Source: UBA7446 sp049596455
GTDB taxonomy: Bacteria; Bacteroidota; Bacteroidia; Flavobacteriales; Flavobacteriaceae
DNA: 64,000 bases
NCBI GenBank assembly: GCA_049596455.1
Contig: JBMYLP010000004.1
Location: forward strand, 1-64,000
Direction: 5' to 3'
A program made the position numbers and the translations under genes. This document shows, piece after piece, positions 52,438 through 61,805 of the stretch. The notes under the pieces are model-generated. The model was not told the origin of the DNA. It ran no database searches and saw only the letters and a list, made by a program, of their open reading frames with translations. Position 1 is the stretch's first letter. Every line of letters begins with the position of its first letter.

Positions 52438-54934
52438 AAAACCATGTTGCAGTACTGTTGCTTTGGCTGTGCTCATTAGGAATATTTGCACAAAATGCTA
52501 CAATTCAGGGCGTTGTTACCAATGCTAATCAACAACCGATTCCTTTTGTAACCATCACGACTAATCTTGGGCTGGGTACTACCACAAACGAAAACGGTTT
52601 TTATAAGATTGATGTACCAACTAGTAAGCAAGTTGAGCTAACATTTTCTCATATTTCACACAAAAACGTAACTGTATCAATAAATGTAAAACCTAATACT
52701 TCCAATGAACTTCATCCCGTAATGAACACCAAAACGGAACAAATTGGGGAGGTTGTGGTGCAAGGAAACCGGTCAGCAACGGTACGTGGCGTAACAGTGC
52801 TTTCGCCCAAAACCATACGCGCCATTACGGGTGCCAATGCGGGTGTTGAAAATCTATTACTGAGTTTGCCCGGAGTAAATTCCAACAATGAGCTTAGTAC
52901 TCAATACGCTGTTAGAGGTGGAAATTACGATGAAAATTTGGTCTATGTAAATGGGATTGAAGTATATCGCCCTACCCTTATTAGAGCAGGGCAGCAAGAA
53001 GGGTTGAGCTTTTTAAACCCAGACCTTATCGAAAATGTGATTTTTAAGGCAGGTGGTTTTGAAGCCAACTATGGCGATAAACTATCTTCAGTTTTGGACA
53101 TCACTTACAAAACACCCACTGAAACCCAAACGAGCATTGAGGCGAGTTTGCTAGGAGGAAGCATAAGTTACGGCACAGCTAAAAACAATTGGTCTGCTAT
53201 TGCTGGAGCACGCTATCGGGACAATCAGTTACTCGTAAATCAAAAAGAAACAAGTGCGCAATACCAACCTTCTTTTGCTGACCTACAAACCTTTATTACC
53301 TATCAAAAAAAGGAATCTTGGAAGTTTCAGTTTCTGGGATCGATATCGAGAAATGATTACAATTACGCACCACAAACACGACAAACTAATTTTGGCACAC
53401 TTACTGAACCGCGTGCGCTTTTGGTATACTACAACGGTGAAGAACAAGATGTTTATCAAACCTATTTAGGCGCATTAAAAACCACTTTTCAACCCAATAA
53501 CAAAACCCAATACACGCTAACCGCATCGGTATATCACACCAAAGAACAAGAATATTTTGACATATTGGCGCAATACTTATTGGGCACCCCTAGCACATGG
53601 TCTAAGGGCAACTAGACAAGATTTCGGGCAACGNNNNNNNNNNCACCCCTAGCACAGATATTGGCTCTGAAGATTTGGGTGAAATATCCTTTGCCGAAGG
53701 AGTTGGAAGCCAACACACGCATGGTAGAAACGACTTTGATGCCCTTATAAGTTCTGTAGACATTTCAGGAAAGCATCAAGGAGAAAAGCATGAATTGCGT
53801 TGGGGAATTCAGCTGAAGTCTGAGGATATTCGTGATCGCATAGTAGAATGGGAAAAGGTAGATTCGGCTGGATTCTCCATTCGCCCACCAGCGCTTATGG
53901 CAAAAAACAATCAACCTTACGAGCCGTTTGAAGGCCCTTTGGTCTTGTTCAATAATATTAGAGCTACACAACAAAGCACACTGAATAGAATTTCGGGCTA
54001 TTTGCAATGGAACAATCGCTTTTTAATCAAAAACAGCGTGGCATGGCTATCGGCAGGTGTGCGTTTACATCACTGGGAATTAACAAATTTCAACAACTCT
54101 GGAAGTACATTTATTAGTCCCCGTGTTCAGTTGAGCCTACAACCTGTAAAAAATCCAAATGTAGTTTCTCGCTTATCGCTTGGAAGCTATACCCAAGCGC
54201 CATTTTACAGGGAATTAAGGGATCGAAACGGAAACATAAACCCCGACGTAAAACCACAACAGTCTCTTCATATTGTTTCAAGCCACGATAGAAAATTTTT
54301 ACTTTGGAATAGGCCCTTTGTGTTTCAAGCTGCTGCATATTACAAATATTTGTGGGATGTAAACCCGTATACATTGGAAAATGTTCGGATTCGTTATTTG
54401 GCAAACAACAATACCAAAGCATGGGTATATGGGTTAGATATGCGCCTAAACGGCGAATTTGTTCCAGGAACAGAATCTTGGATAAGTTTGGGGGTATTAA
54501 AATCGGAAGAAAATCAAAACAACAGAGGAAAAATTGCTCGCCCAACAGATCAGCGTTTAAAATTTGCCATGCTGTTTCAGGATTATGTGCCCAGAATGCC
54601 ATTTTTAAAAATGAATCTAAACTTGGTCTATAACACAGGATTGCCAGGCGGGTCACCTAGCTATGCTGACCCCTACAATTATCAAAATAGGCTTCGTGAT
54701 TACAAACGTGCTGATATTGGCTTTTTGTATGTCATAAAAGACGATAACCGCTTTAAAAACACCTTCCGTGCTTTTGACGAGTTGCAAATTGGTGTTGAAA
54801 TCATCAACTTGTTTGATGTGCAAAATGCCATTACCAATACTTGGGTGCGAGATGTATATACCCAACGTCAATTTGGTATTCCAAACTATATGACTCCCCG
54901 TGTGTTTAATGTAAAGCTGAATGCACGGTTTTAA
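52434..54934 (+). CDS. TonB-dependent receptor with carboxypeptidase-like domain, interrupted by a scaffold gap
   Basis: The two frames (52434-53597 and from 53657) are one gene: deleting 53598-53656 gives 813 residues with a continuous frame. Signal peptide to IFAQ (20), CarboxypepD_reg-like domain (about 22-105, IQGVVTNANQQPIPFVTI), plug (about 115-215, TGANAGVENLLLSLPGVNSNNELSTQYAVRGGNYDENLVYVNGIEV), then barrel ending in NVKLNARF. The first part reads as a whole gene only up to the gap artefact. Overlaps the M23 peptidase stop and, at the 3' end, the convergent cysteine desulfurase by 4 bp. Substrate unknown. Confidence 0.88.
53598..53656. other. Scaffold gap with redundant 13-bp overlap (assembly artefact)
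   Basis: CACCCCTAGCACA occurs at 53585-53597 and again at 53644-53656 after ten N. The 36 nt between the left copy and the N run include an early stop and do not continue the receptor. Treating the copies as one overlap restores a continuous frame (LLGTPSTDIGSEDLG). Confidence 0.85.
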
Positions 54935-56079
54935 CTCGTGGCGTACGACAGCAAAATATCTACCAGTTTATCTATTTCAGCTTTGGTGTTATGAGCCGAA
55001 AAAGAAAACCGAAGCGAGGGTAATTTATTTTCTTCTGGTGTTAACAGCGCGTGTAAGACATGCGATCCTGACTCACTCCCCGACTGGCAAGCGCTTCCTT
55101 TTGAACAACAAACACCTTGCAAGTCTAGGTGGAAAGCTAATAGTTGCGCCTTTTTTTCATTCATGGGAAGACGTGCATTAACTATGGTATGGGTGCTAGA
55201 CTCCATAGTGGCACATGCGCCATTAAACGTAGTTCCCGGCAAGGCTTCTTGAAGTTTTTTTATGCAATATGCCTTTAATGATTTTAGCTTTGCAGTGTCC
55301 ACTTGCATGGTTTCATAAGACATGCGCAGCGCCATTTCCATCCCTACAATATTGTGTACCGGTTCTGTTCCGGCACGCATACCACGTTCTTGGGCACCAC
55401 CCAAAAGCAACGCCCCCAGCCCTGTTTGCTTGCGAACATACATAAACCCAACACCTTTTGGTCCATGGAATTTATGCGCAGATGCTACCGCAAAGTCAAT
55501 GGGTAATTCCCCTAGTTTCAATGGAAAATGTCCAATTGATTGCACAGTATCCGAATGAAAAAGTGCATCGTGTTTATGACAAAGATTGCCAACCGCCTCT
55601 AAGTCTAAAATCGTTCCAACCTCATTGTGTATATGCATCAAACTCACCAATTTCTGTGCTGGAATTTCCAAGAGCAAGCGTTCCAAATCACTCATGTCTG
55701 GAAGTCCATTTGACAGGACTTTTACCATGTGAAGTGTAATCAAGCCTTCTGCTGCTAAATGTTCCAGTGGGTGTAAAACCGCATGGTGTTCTATGGGAGA
55801 GGTGATAATATGTTTGATTCCCAAATGATGAACCGCACATTGTAAAACAGTATTGTCACCTTCTGTACCACCCGAAGTGAAAATAATTTCTTGCGGCAAG
55901 ACACCAAGTTGTTTGGCAATGTATTTTCGGGCAGATTCAACTTTTGCTTTTGCAGCACGTCCCGCTGCATGAACAGATGAAGGATTACCATAATACTCCT
56001 TCATGGTTTGATGCATGACATCTACTACTTCTGGAAAAATAGGTGTAGTTGCAGCGTTATCGAAATAAATGACCGCCAT
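54931..56079 (-). CDS. Cysteine desulfurase (NifS/IscS family)
   Basis: 382 residues. VIYFDNAATTPIFPEV, FTSGGTEGDNTVL, the PLP-Lys motif VASAHKFHGPKGVGFMY and the Cys loop GVCCSKGSACQSGS are all present. Takes sulfur from cysteine for Fe-S clusters and thiolated tRNA. Fe-S supply may matter for the Fe-S photolyase, though no direct link is seen. Follows the ornithine aminotransferase by 5 nt. Confidence 0.93.
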   Translation of the reverse strand: MAVIYFDNAATTPIFPEVVDVMHQTMKEYYGNPSSVHAAGRAAKAKVESARKYIAKQLGVLPQEIIFTSGGTEGDNTVLQCAVHHLGIKHIITSPIEHHAVLHPLEHLAAEGLITLHMVKVLSNGLPDMSDLERLLLEIPAQKLVSLMHIHNEVGTILDLEAVGNLCHKHDALFHSDTVQSIGHFPLKLGELPIDFAVASAHKFHGPKGVGFMYVRKQTGLGALLLGGAQERGMRAGTEPVHNIVGMEMALRMSYETMQVDTAKLKSLKAYCIKKLQEALPGTTFNGACATMESSTHTIVNARLPMNEKKAQLLAFHLDLQGVCCSKGSACQSGSESGSHVLHALLTPEENKLPSLRFSFSAHNTKAEIDKLVDILLSYATS

Positions 56080-56084
56080 CAGAT

Positions 56085-57368
56085 TTAGTTTGGCTCAAAA
56101 GAACGCAGCGTTTTGATAATAATATCCACACAAGCCATGAGTTGGTCTTCGGTCATGACTAATGGTGGTGCAAAACGGATAATGTTCCCGTGTGTAGGTT
56201 TAGCAAGTAACCCGTTTTCTTTAAGTGCCAAGCATATATTCCACGCGGTATCGCTGTCAGGCGAGTCATTAATAACAATTGCGTTTAGCAATCCTTTACC
56301 ACGAACAAGGGTTACGATGTTGCTCGTTTTGATATATGCATTCATAGCATTACGGAAAAGTTGCCCAAGCTTACGTGCATTCTGAGCAAGATTTTCATCC
56401 TTTACAACGTTCAAAGCTGCCGTAGCCACCGCAGCAGCAATAGGATTTCCACCAAATGTACTACCGTGTTCGCCCGGCTGAATAACATCCATGACCTCAT
56501 TGTTTGCTAAAACTGCCGAAACAGGATAAACACCTCCGCTAAGGGCTTTACCCAAAATCAAAATATCTGGCGCAGCAAATGTATCGGGCTGGCGCAAACA
56601 GGAAGAATCGCAATCACAATTTCCACAAACCGCTAACAATGAGCCTGTACGGGCAATTCCTGTTTGAATTTCATCAGCGATAAAAAGCACTTCGTTGTCA
56701 TTACATAACTGCTGCACAGTACGCAAATAGTCTTCATCAGGTGTGAAAATTCCTGCCTCGCCTTGAATTGGCTCCACAAGAAATCCAACAATATTTTTGT
56801 TTGACGCAAAAGCCGCTTCAAGTGCTTTAATGTCGTTGTGCGGAATAGAACTAAACCCAGGCGTGTAGGGACCAAAGTCTTTTTTGGCAACCTGATCATC
56901 TGAAAAAGAAATAATGGTAGTAGTTCTTCCGTGAAAATTGCCATGACAAACCACAATTTGGGCTTGCTCTTGAGGAATTCCCTTTTTTTGCACGCCCCAT
57001 TTTCGGGCAATTTTGATGGCGGTTTCAACGGCTTCTGCCCCAGAATTCATGGGTAGTATTTTGTCAAAACCAAAATACTCCGTTATAAATGCTGCAAAAG
57101 GCCCAAACGCACTGTTGTGAAATGCACGGGAAGTTAAACACAATTGCTGCGATTGGTCTTGTAGTGCTTGCACAATTCTTGGGTGACAATGCCCTTGATT
57201 TACCGCAGAATACGCGGATAAAAAATCAAAATACTTTTTGCCTTCAACATCCCACAAATAAACGCCTTCACCTCGATCCAGGACAACCGGCAACGGATGA
57301 TAATTATGTGCACCATGATCGTGTTCTAAATCAATGAATTGGTCGGTAAGTGAAATTTTTGTTGACAT
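56085..57368 (-). CDS. rocD: Ornithine aminotransferase with a four-cysteine insertion
   Basis: 427 residues. Class III PLP aminotransferase: GVYLWDVEGKKYFDFLSAYSAVNQGHCHP, FIADEIQTGIARTG, and PLP-Lys274 in LILGKALSGG. Converts ornithine and 2-oxoglutarate to glutamate semialdehyde and glutamate. Between the Asp motif and the PLP-Lys there is an inserted CGNCDCDSSC (Cys248, 251, 253, 257), a possible metal-binding loop not seen in E. coli or human enzymes. The rest has normal length. Confidence 0.9.
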   Translation of the reverse strand: MSTKISLTDQFIDLEHDHGAHNYHPLPVVLDRGEGVYLWDVEGKKYFDFLSAYSAVNQGHCHPRIVQALQDQSQQLCLTSRAFHNSAFGPFAAFITEYFGFDKILPMNSGAEAVETAIKIARKWGVQKKGIPQEQAQIVVCHGNFHGRTTTIISFSDDQVAKKDFGPYTPGFSSIPHNDIKALEAAFASNKNIVGFLVEPIQGEAGIFTPDEDYLRTVQQLCNDNEVLFIADEIQTGIARTGSLLAVCGNCDCDSSCLRQPDTFAAPDILILGKALSGGVYPVSAVLANNEVMDVIQPGEHGSTFGGNPIAAAVATAALNVVKDENLAQNARKLGQLFRNAMNAYIKTSNIVTLVRGKGLLNAIVINDSPDSDTAWNICLALKENGLLAKPTHGNIIRFAPPLVMTEDQLMACVDIIIKTLRSFEPN

Positions 57369-57407
57369 ATGGTAACAAAAGTACTAAAGCCCATGTCAAT
57401 ATAAAAA

Positions 57408-57803
57408 CTAAACCTTGGTTTCGTAGGCTTTTTCAATAAAATCAATAAGTGCTCTATATCCCTTTCTAGAGATAAATATTTTTTTTCCATTTGAAAGCAC
57501 AATAGTGTATTGCGCATTTCGTAAAATGGATTTTATTGCAGAAATACACACTAAAGAGGTTCTACTTACACGAAAGAAAGATTTTGTGTGCTGCAGCTTT
57601 TTTTCAATCTCTTGTATAGACATATTCACAAGCTTAAAATCATTTTTTTCATGGCTTTTGAGTATCATCTCGGCTTTATCTTTTCCTTTGTGTGTTTCCA
57701 CGCAAATGATATCGTCAACAGAAACAAAATCAATTGAAAACCTGTCTGAAAATGTAAATCGCTGAGAGGGACCGCCTTTTACTGCGTTGAATTGTGTCAA
57801 CAA
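57408..57803 (-). CDS. LytTR DNA-binding half of a split response regulator
   Basis: 131 residues read from TTG at 57803. LytTR domain: VDDIICVETHKGKDKAEMIL, then KKLQHTKSFFRVSRTSLVCISAIKSILRNAQYTIVLSNGKKIFISRKGYRALIDFI. It is in the same frame as the receiver ORF upstream, separated only by the TAA at 57821-57819 and five codons. Read through, the two form a normal LytTR response regulator of about 262 residues. It may be made from the TTG or not at all; see the finding. Confidence 0.8.
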   Translation of the reverse strand: MLTQFNAVKGGPSQRFTFSDRFSIDFVSVDDIICVETHKGKDKAEMILKSHEKNDFKLVNMSIQEIEKKLQHTKSFFRVSRTSLVCISAIKSILRNAQYTIVLSNGKKIFISRKGYRALIDFIEKAYETKV

Positions 57804-57818
57804 ATCAGCATCAAAAAC

Positions 57819-58196
57819 TTATTTGTCGTTAGTGCTTTGCAGTTTTTTCTCGATTTTGTTTACGGTAGCAATTAAATCTTGAATTTCAAGTGGCTTTAGT
57901 AAATAGTCAACCACTTGGTATCGTATGGCTCGTAGCGCAAATTCGTCATGTGCCGTACACATTACCACTTGCATTTCGTGATAGCCAACTTCATCCAAAA
58001 TATCGAATCCACTACCTTCATCAAGGACAATATCTAAAAATAAAATATCCGGTTTATTAGATATCAAATACTTAGTGGCGTTCTTTTTTTTTGAAAAAGA
58101 AGCCTCAAGCTTAATATTTGGGCAATACTTTTCTAAGTAATAAGAGAAAAGTGCGATATTGCGTGCCTCGTCATCAACAATTACTGCAGTTAACAA
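57819..58196 (-). CDS. Receiver half of a split LytTR response regulator
   Basis: 125 residues. Complete receiver: acidic pair Asp8/Asp9, phospho-acceptor Asp55 (LFLDIVLDEGSGFDIL), Thr81 and Lys101 (YLLKPLE). It ends in STNDK at an in-frame TAA, where a linker to LytTR would be expected. Start is TTG at 58196 (LTAVIVDDEARN). No histidine kinase is next to it in this window; Bacteroidota LytTR regulators usually pair with a LytS-type kinase elsewhere. Confidence 0.8.
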   Translation of the reverse strand: MLTAVIVDDEARNIALFSYYLEKYCPNIKLEASFSKKKNATKYLISNKPDILFLDIVLDEGSGFDILDEVGYHEMQVVMCTAHDEFALRAIRYQVVDYLLKPLEIQDLIATVNKIEKKLQSTNDK

Positions 58197-58285
58197 TGCT
58201 GTGTTTAGTTTTAATTGATGCTAAAAATATAACATTTTTTTGAGTGTTGCTAACAATTGTTATTGTGTTAAAATTTGAATAATTA

Positions 58286-59101
58286 ATGTCATTTACTGTT
58301 TTGAAACATATTTCGAGTACACAAAATACCCGCATTAAAGAACTCATTTCGTTGCAGTCGAAAGCCAAAACACGGACTGAAAAACAGCAATTCGTGGTAG
58401 AAGGAAGGCGAGAGTTGCATTTAGCAAGCGTGTCTGACTATGCCGTTAACGCCCTTTTTTGGTGTCCAGATATTTTTAAGGAATCTGATTTTTTAACTTG
58501 GGTTGAACAATTTGATAAAAGCATCGACATTACATCGGTTTCATTAACAGTTTATCAAAAACTAGTTGTTCGCGAGAGTACCGAAGGAGTTGTTGGGATT
58601 TTAAGTCACAAAAATCATTCATTGGATTCATGGCAGCCAAAAAGCAAAAGCCCCTTAATTGTTGTTTTAGAATCTATTGAAAAACCAGGGAATCTTGGCG
58701 CAATTTTAAGAACTGCCGACGCTGCTGGTATTGACTCAATAGTCATTACCGAACAGCGCACAGACATATACAATCCAAATGTGATTCGATCTAGCGTTGG
58801 TGGTTTTTTTTCAGTGCCAATTTTTGTGTGTTCCAACAAGGAGGCACACGATTTTCTAATCAAAAACAACATAAACACCTATGCGGCATCACTTCAAAAC
58901 AGCACAGACTATAGCCGTTTAGATTATACACAACCCACAGCTTTTGTCATGGGTAGCGAAGCAAAGGGGTTAAGTCCTTTTTGGTATCAGCAAGGAATTA
59001 CTGCCGTTAAGATTCCTATGCTGGGCAATGTAGACTCGCTCAACGTTTCTGTTGCAACAGCGATTTTGACTTATGAGGTAATTCGTCAGCGGAATAGTTA
59101 A
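58286..59101 (+). CDS. SpoU/TrmH-family RNA 2'-O-methyltransferase
   Basis: 271 residues. N-terminal substrate-binding domain (TQNTRIKELISLQSKAKTRTEKQQFVVEGRRELHLA) and SpoU domain with motif 1 LESIEKPGNLGAILRTADAAGI, motif 2 FVMGSEAKGLSP, motif 3 IPMLGNVDSLNVSVATAILTYE. Uses AdoMet to methylate rRNA or tRNA ribose; closest in layout to RlmB-type 23S enzymes. Lies 18 nt before the RelA/SpoT gene. Confidence 0.9.
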   Translation: MSFTVLKHISSTQNTRIKELISLQSKAKTRTEKQQFVVEGRRELHLASVSDYAVNALFWCPDIFKESDFLTWVEQFDKSIDITSVSLTVYQKLVVRESTEGVVGILSHKNHSLDSWQPKSKSPLIVVLESIEKPGNLGAILRTADAAGIDSIVITEQRTDIYNPNVIRSSVGGFFSVPIFVCSNKEAHDFLIKNNINTYAASLQNSTDYSRLDYTQPTAFVMGSEAKGLSPFWYQQGITAVKIPMLGNVDSLNVSVATAILTYEVIRQRNS

Positions 59102-59119
59102 TTTTTGTATCTTTAACAG

Positions 59120-61321
59120 ATGCAGACGAAAGAAGTTAATGAAAATGCACTTATAGCACAGGAGTATAAAAACTTGCTGCGCAACACGTATTTGTCATTG
59201 TCTGCAGCAGATAAAAAATTGATTCGGATGGCTTTTGAAACCGCTGTTGATGCGCATAAAGATCAACGGCGAAAAAGTGGTGAGCCGTACATTTTGCACC
59301 CTATTGCTGTGGCACAAATTGTAGCCGATCAAATTGGACTTGGCGCAACGTCTATTGCTGCGGCGCTTTTGCACGACGTGGTTGAAGACACTTCGTTAAC
59401 CCTCGATGATATTGAACTCATGTTTGGCGAAACCGTCGCCAAGATTGTTGATGGACTTACCAAAATTTCAAAACTAAGCAAAGACAAACGGGTTTCGGTA
59501 CAGGCAGAAAACTTCAAAAAAATGCTACTAACCATGAACGACGACGTTCGGGTTATTCTTATCAAAATTGCGGACAGGCTACACAACATGATGACACTTG
59601 CAGCCATGCCTGAAGAAAAGCAAGTGCGTATAGCCTCAGAAACGCTTTATATCTATGCGCCATTGGCACACAGAATTGGTATGTACAACATCAAAACACA
59701 ACTGGAAGATTTGGCACTCAAGTACACCGAGCCAGAAGTGTATTCAGACATAGAGCAAAAAATCAAAGAAAGTGAGGAAGAACGATTAAATTACATCGAA
59801 AGTTTTACAGAGCAACTCCAAAGCCACCTGACCAAAGAACGCATCAAGTTTAGAACAGAAGGAAGATTCAAAAGTATTTTTTCTATACGCAGAAAAATGC
59901 AGCTTAAAAACAGAAAGTTTGAAGAGGTTTTTGACCGATTTGCGGTGCGCATAATTTATAAATCTACGCCAAAACAGGAGAAGTTTTTGGCTTGGAAAAT
60001 TTATTCAATCGTAACCGATCATTTCCAACCCAATCCCACGCGCCTTCGCGATTGGATTTCTTCGCCTAAATCTACAGGCTACGAAGCGCTTCATATTACA
60101 GTGGTGGGACCGGGTAGTAAGTGGGTAGAGGTGCAAATTCGTTCGGAACGCATGCACGAAATTGCTGAGAAAGGCTATGCTGCACATTTTAAATACAAGC
60201 ACGGAAAACAAGACGAAGGCGGCATGGAACTTTGGTTGAATAGGTTACGTGAGGTGCTGGAATCACAAGACGCTGATGCCGTTGATTTTGTGAAAGAATT
60301 TAAGCTAAACTTATACGCCAGCGAGATTTTTGTTTTTACGCCAAAAGGCGATTTAAAATCACTTCCTAAAGGGGCTACACCCGTTGATTTTGCGTTTTCG
60401 ATACATAGTGAAGTGGGTAAAAAGACACGAGGTGCGCGAGTAAATGGCAAAATTGTTCCGTTAAATTTTGTACTCAACAGCGGCGATCAAGTTGAAATTA
60501 TAACATCCGAAATCGCAAAACCCAACGCAAATTGGCTTGATTTTGTGATTACCTCAAAGGCGCGTTCTGCCATTAGAACCGCACTGAGATCTGAAGAGAA
60601 AGAAATTGCTACCGAAGGCAAAGAACTATTACGGCGAAAATTGCGTCAAATGAAATTTAAATTCAATGACCGTATCATTAACGCAATGGTTTCGTATTTC
60701 AAACTTAAAACCAGTTTAGACTTGTATTATCGTATCGGTATTGGAACGATTGACAACAAAATGCTAAAAAAGTTTGCCGCCGAAGAAAACAATCGTTTTT
60801 ATCAATTGTTTAGACGCAGACCTTCAGACAAACCCAAGAAACAAGATGTGGAAAATGGAAAAATTTCATCTTTCTATGATATGCTGGTTTTTGGTAAAAA
60901 TCAAGAAACCCTTGACTATACGCTTAGCCCTTGTTGTAATCCCATAGCTGGGGATGAGGTATTTGGTTTTGTGTCTATCAATGACGGCATCAAAGTACAC
61001 AAAAACGAGTGTCCAAATGCCATTAGCTTACATTCCAACTACGGCTACAGAATTGTAAGCGCCAAGTGGGTTGATTCATCAAAAGGTTTCTTTACGGGAA
61101 GTATCCGTCTTTCAGGTATAGACCGATTGGGGCTCGTCAATGAGGTGACCAATTTAATTTCAAATGCACACAATGTTGACATTACCCAAATTCATTTTGA
61201 TACTGAAAACGGCACATTTACTGGCGATATCAAGCTTCACGTACGCCATGCTTCAACACTGTATGTCCTCGTCAATAAACTTGAAAAAGTTCCGGGAATC
61301 GATAAAGTAGTACGGGATTAA
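59120..61321 (+). CDS. Bifunctional RelA/SpoT (p)ppGpp synthetase/hydrolase
   Basis: 733 residues. HD hydrolase domain with AAALLHDVVEDTSLTLDD (intact HD), synthetase domain (TEGRFKSIFSIRRKMQLKN, FDRFAVRIIYKS, RLRDWISSPKSTGYEALHITV), TGS (FVFTPKGDLKSLPKGATPVDFAFSIHSEVG), zinc-finger-like CCNPIAGDEVFGF and C-terminal ACT (LSGIDRLGLVNEVTNLIS). The long RSH of Bacteroidota, which makes and breaks the stringent alarmone. Both activities are expected because the HD and the synthase motifs are kept. Confidence 0.95.
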   Translation: MQTKEVNENALIAQEYKNLLRNTYLSLSAADKKLIRMAFETAVDAHKDQRRKSGEPYILHPIAVAQIVADQIGLGATSIAAALLHDVVEDTSLTLDDIELMFGETVAKIVDGLTKISKLSKDKRVSVQAENFKKMLLTMNDDVRVILIKIADRLHNMMTLAAMPEEKQVRIASETLYIYAPLAHRIGMYNIKTQLEDLALKYTEPEVYSDIEQKIKESEEERLNYIESFTEQLQSHLTKERIKFRTEGRFKSIFSIRRKMQLKNRKFEEVFDRFAVRIIYKSTPKQEKFLAWKIYSIVTDHFQPNPTRLRDWISSPKSTGYEALHITVVGPGSKWVEVQIRSERMHEIAEKGYAAHFKYKHGKQDEGGMELWLNRLREVLESQDADAVDFVKEFKLNLYASEIFVFTPKGDLKSLPKGATPVDFAFSIHSEVGKKTRGARVNGKIVPLNFVLNSGDQVEIITSEIAKPNANWLDFVITSKARSAIRTALRSEEKEIATEGKELLRRKLRQMKFKFNDRIINAMVSYFKLKTSLDLYYRIGIGTIDNKMLKKFAAEENNRFYQLFRRRPSDKPKKQDVENGKISSFYDMLVFGKNQETLDYTLSPCCNPIAGDEVFGFVSINDGIKVHKNECPNAISLHSNYGYRIVSAKWVDSSKGFFTGSIRLSGIDRLGLVNEVTNLISNAHNVDITQIHFDTENGTFTGDIKLHVRHASTLYVLVNKLEKVPGIDKVVRD

Positions 61322-61358
61322 AATCGGTTGCGTATCTTTGTTGTTTGGGTTTATCTAA

Positions 61359-61796
61359 ATGGAAAACGAATTTGAAATCGTCAAGAGTGTTTTTGTTCAA
61401 TTTTTGGACAGCAACGGGCATCGAAAAACTCCCGAACGCTTTGCTATTTTAGAAGAAATTTACTTAAGCGATGAGCACTTTGATATAGAGTCGCTATACA
61501 TTAAGATGAAAAACAAAAATTATCGTGTAAGCCGTGCTACATTGTATAACACCATTGAGCTTTTATTGGCTTGTGGGCTAGTTCGCAAACATCAATTTGG
61601 ATTGCAGCATGCGCAATATGAGAAGTCATATTTTGACAAACAACACGATCACGTAATTCTAACCGATAGCGGTGACGTAAAAGAGTTTTGCGACCCTCGT
61701 ATTCAAGCAATAAAAAAAACAATTGAAGAAGTTTTTGATATTGATATACACGCACATTCCTTGTATTTTTACGGCACCAAAAAAAACACTAAATAA
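61359..61796 (+). CDS. Fur-family transcriptional regulator without the CxxC zinc site
   Basis: 145 residues. Winged helix (HRKTPERFAILEEIYLSDEHFDIESLYIKMKNKNYRVSRATLYNTIELLLACGLVRKHQF) and a Fur-type dimerisation domain (KQHDHVILTDSGDVKEFCD). Where classical Fur has CxxCG after the HxHxxCxxC motif, this one has ILTDSG. The regulatory metal ligands (His, Asp/Glu) are kept. So the structural zinc site is lost; iron or peroxide role cannot be told. -7 box TATCTTTG at 61333-61340. Confidence 0.87.
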   Translation: MENEFEIVKSVFVQFLDSNGHRKTPERFAILEEIYLSDEHFDIESLYIKMKNKNYRVSRATLYNTIELLLACGLVRKHQFGLQHAQYEKSYFDKQHDHVILTDSGDVKEFCDPRIQAIKKTIEEVFDIDIHAHSLYFYGTKKNTK

Positions 61797-61805
61797 CAAC
61801 CATTC

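Noticed and set aside
54114..54656. Minus-strand 180-codon frame inside the TonB receptor
   Set aside because: Antisense to the barrel domain, with no supporting features.
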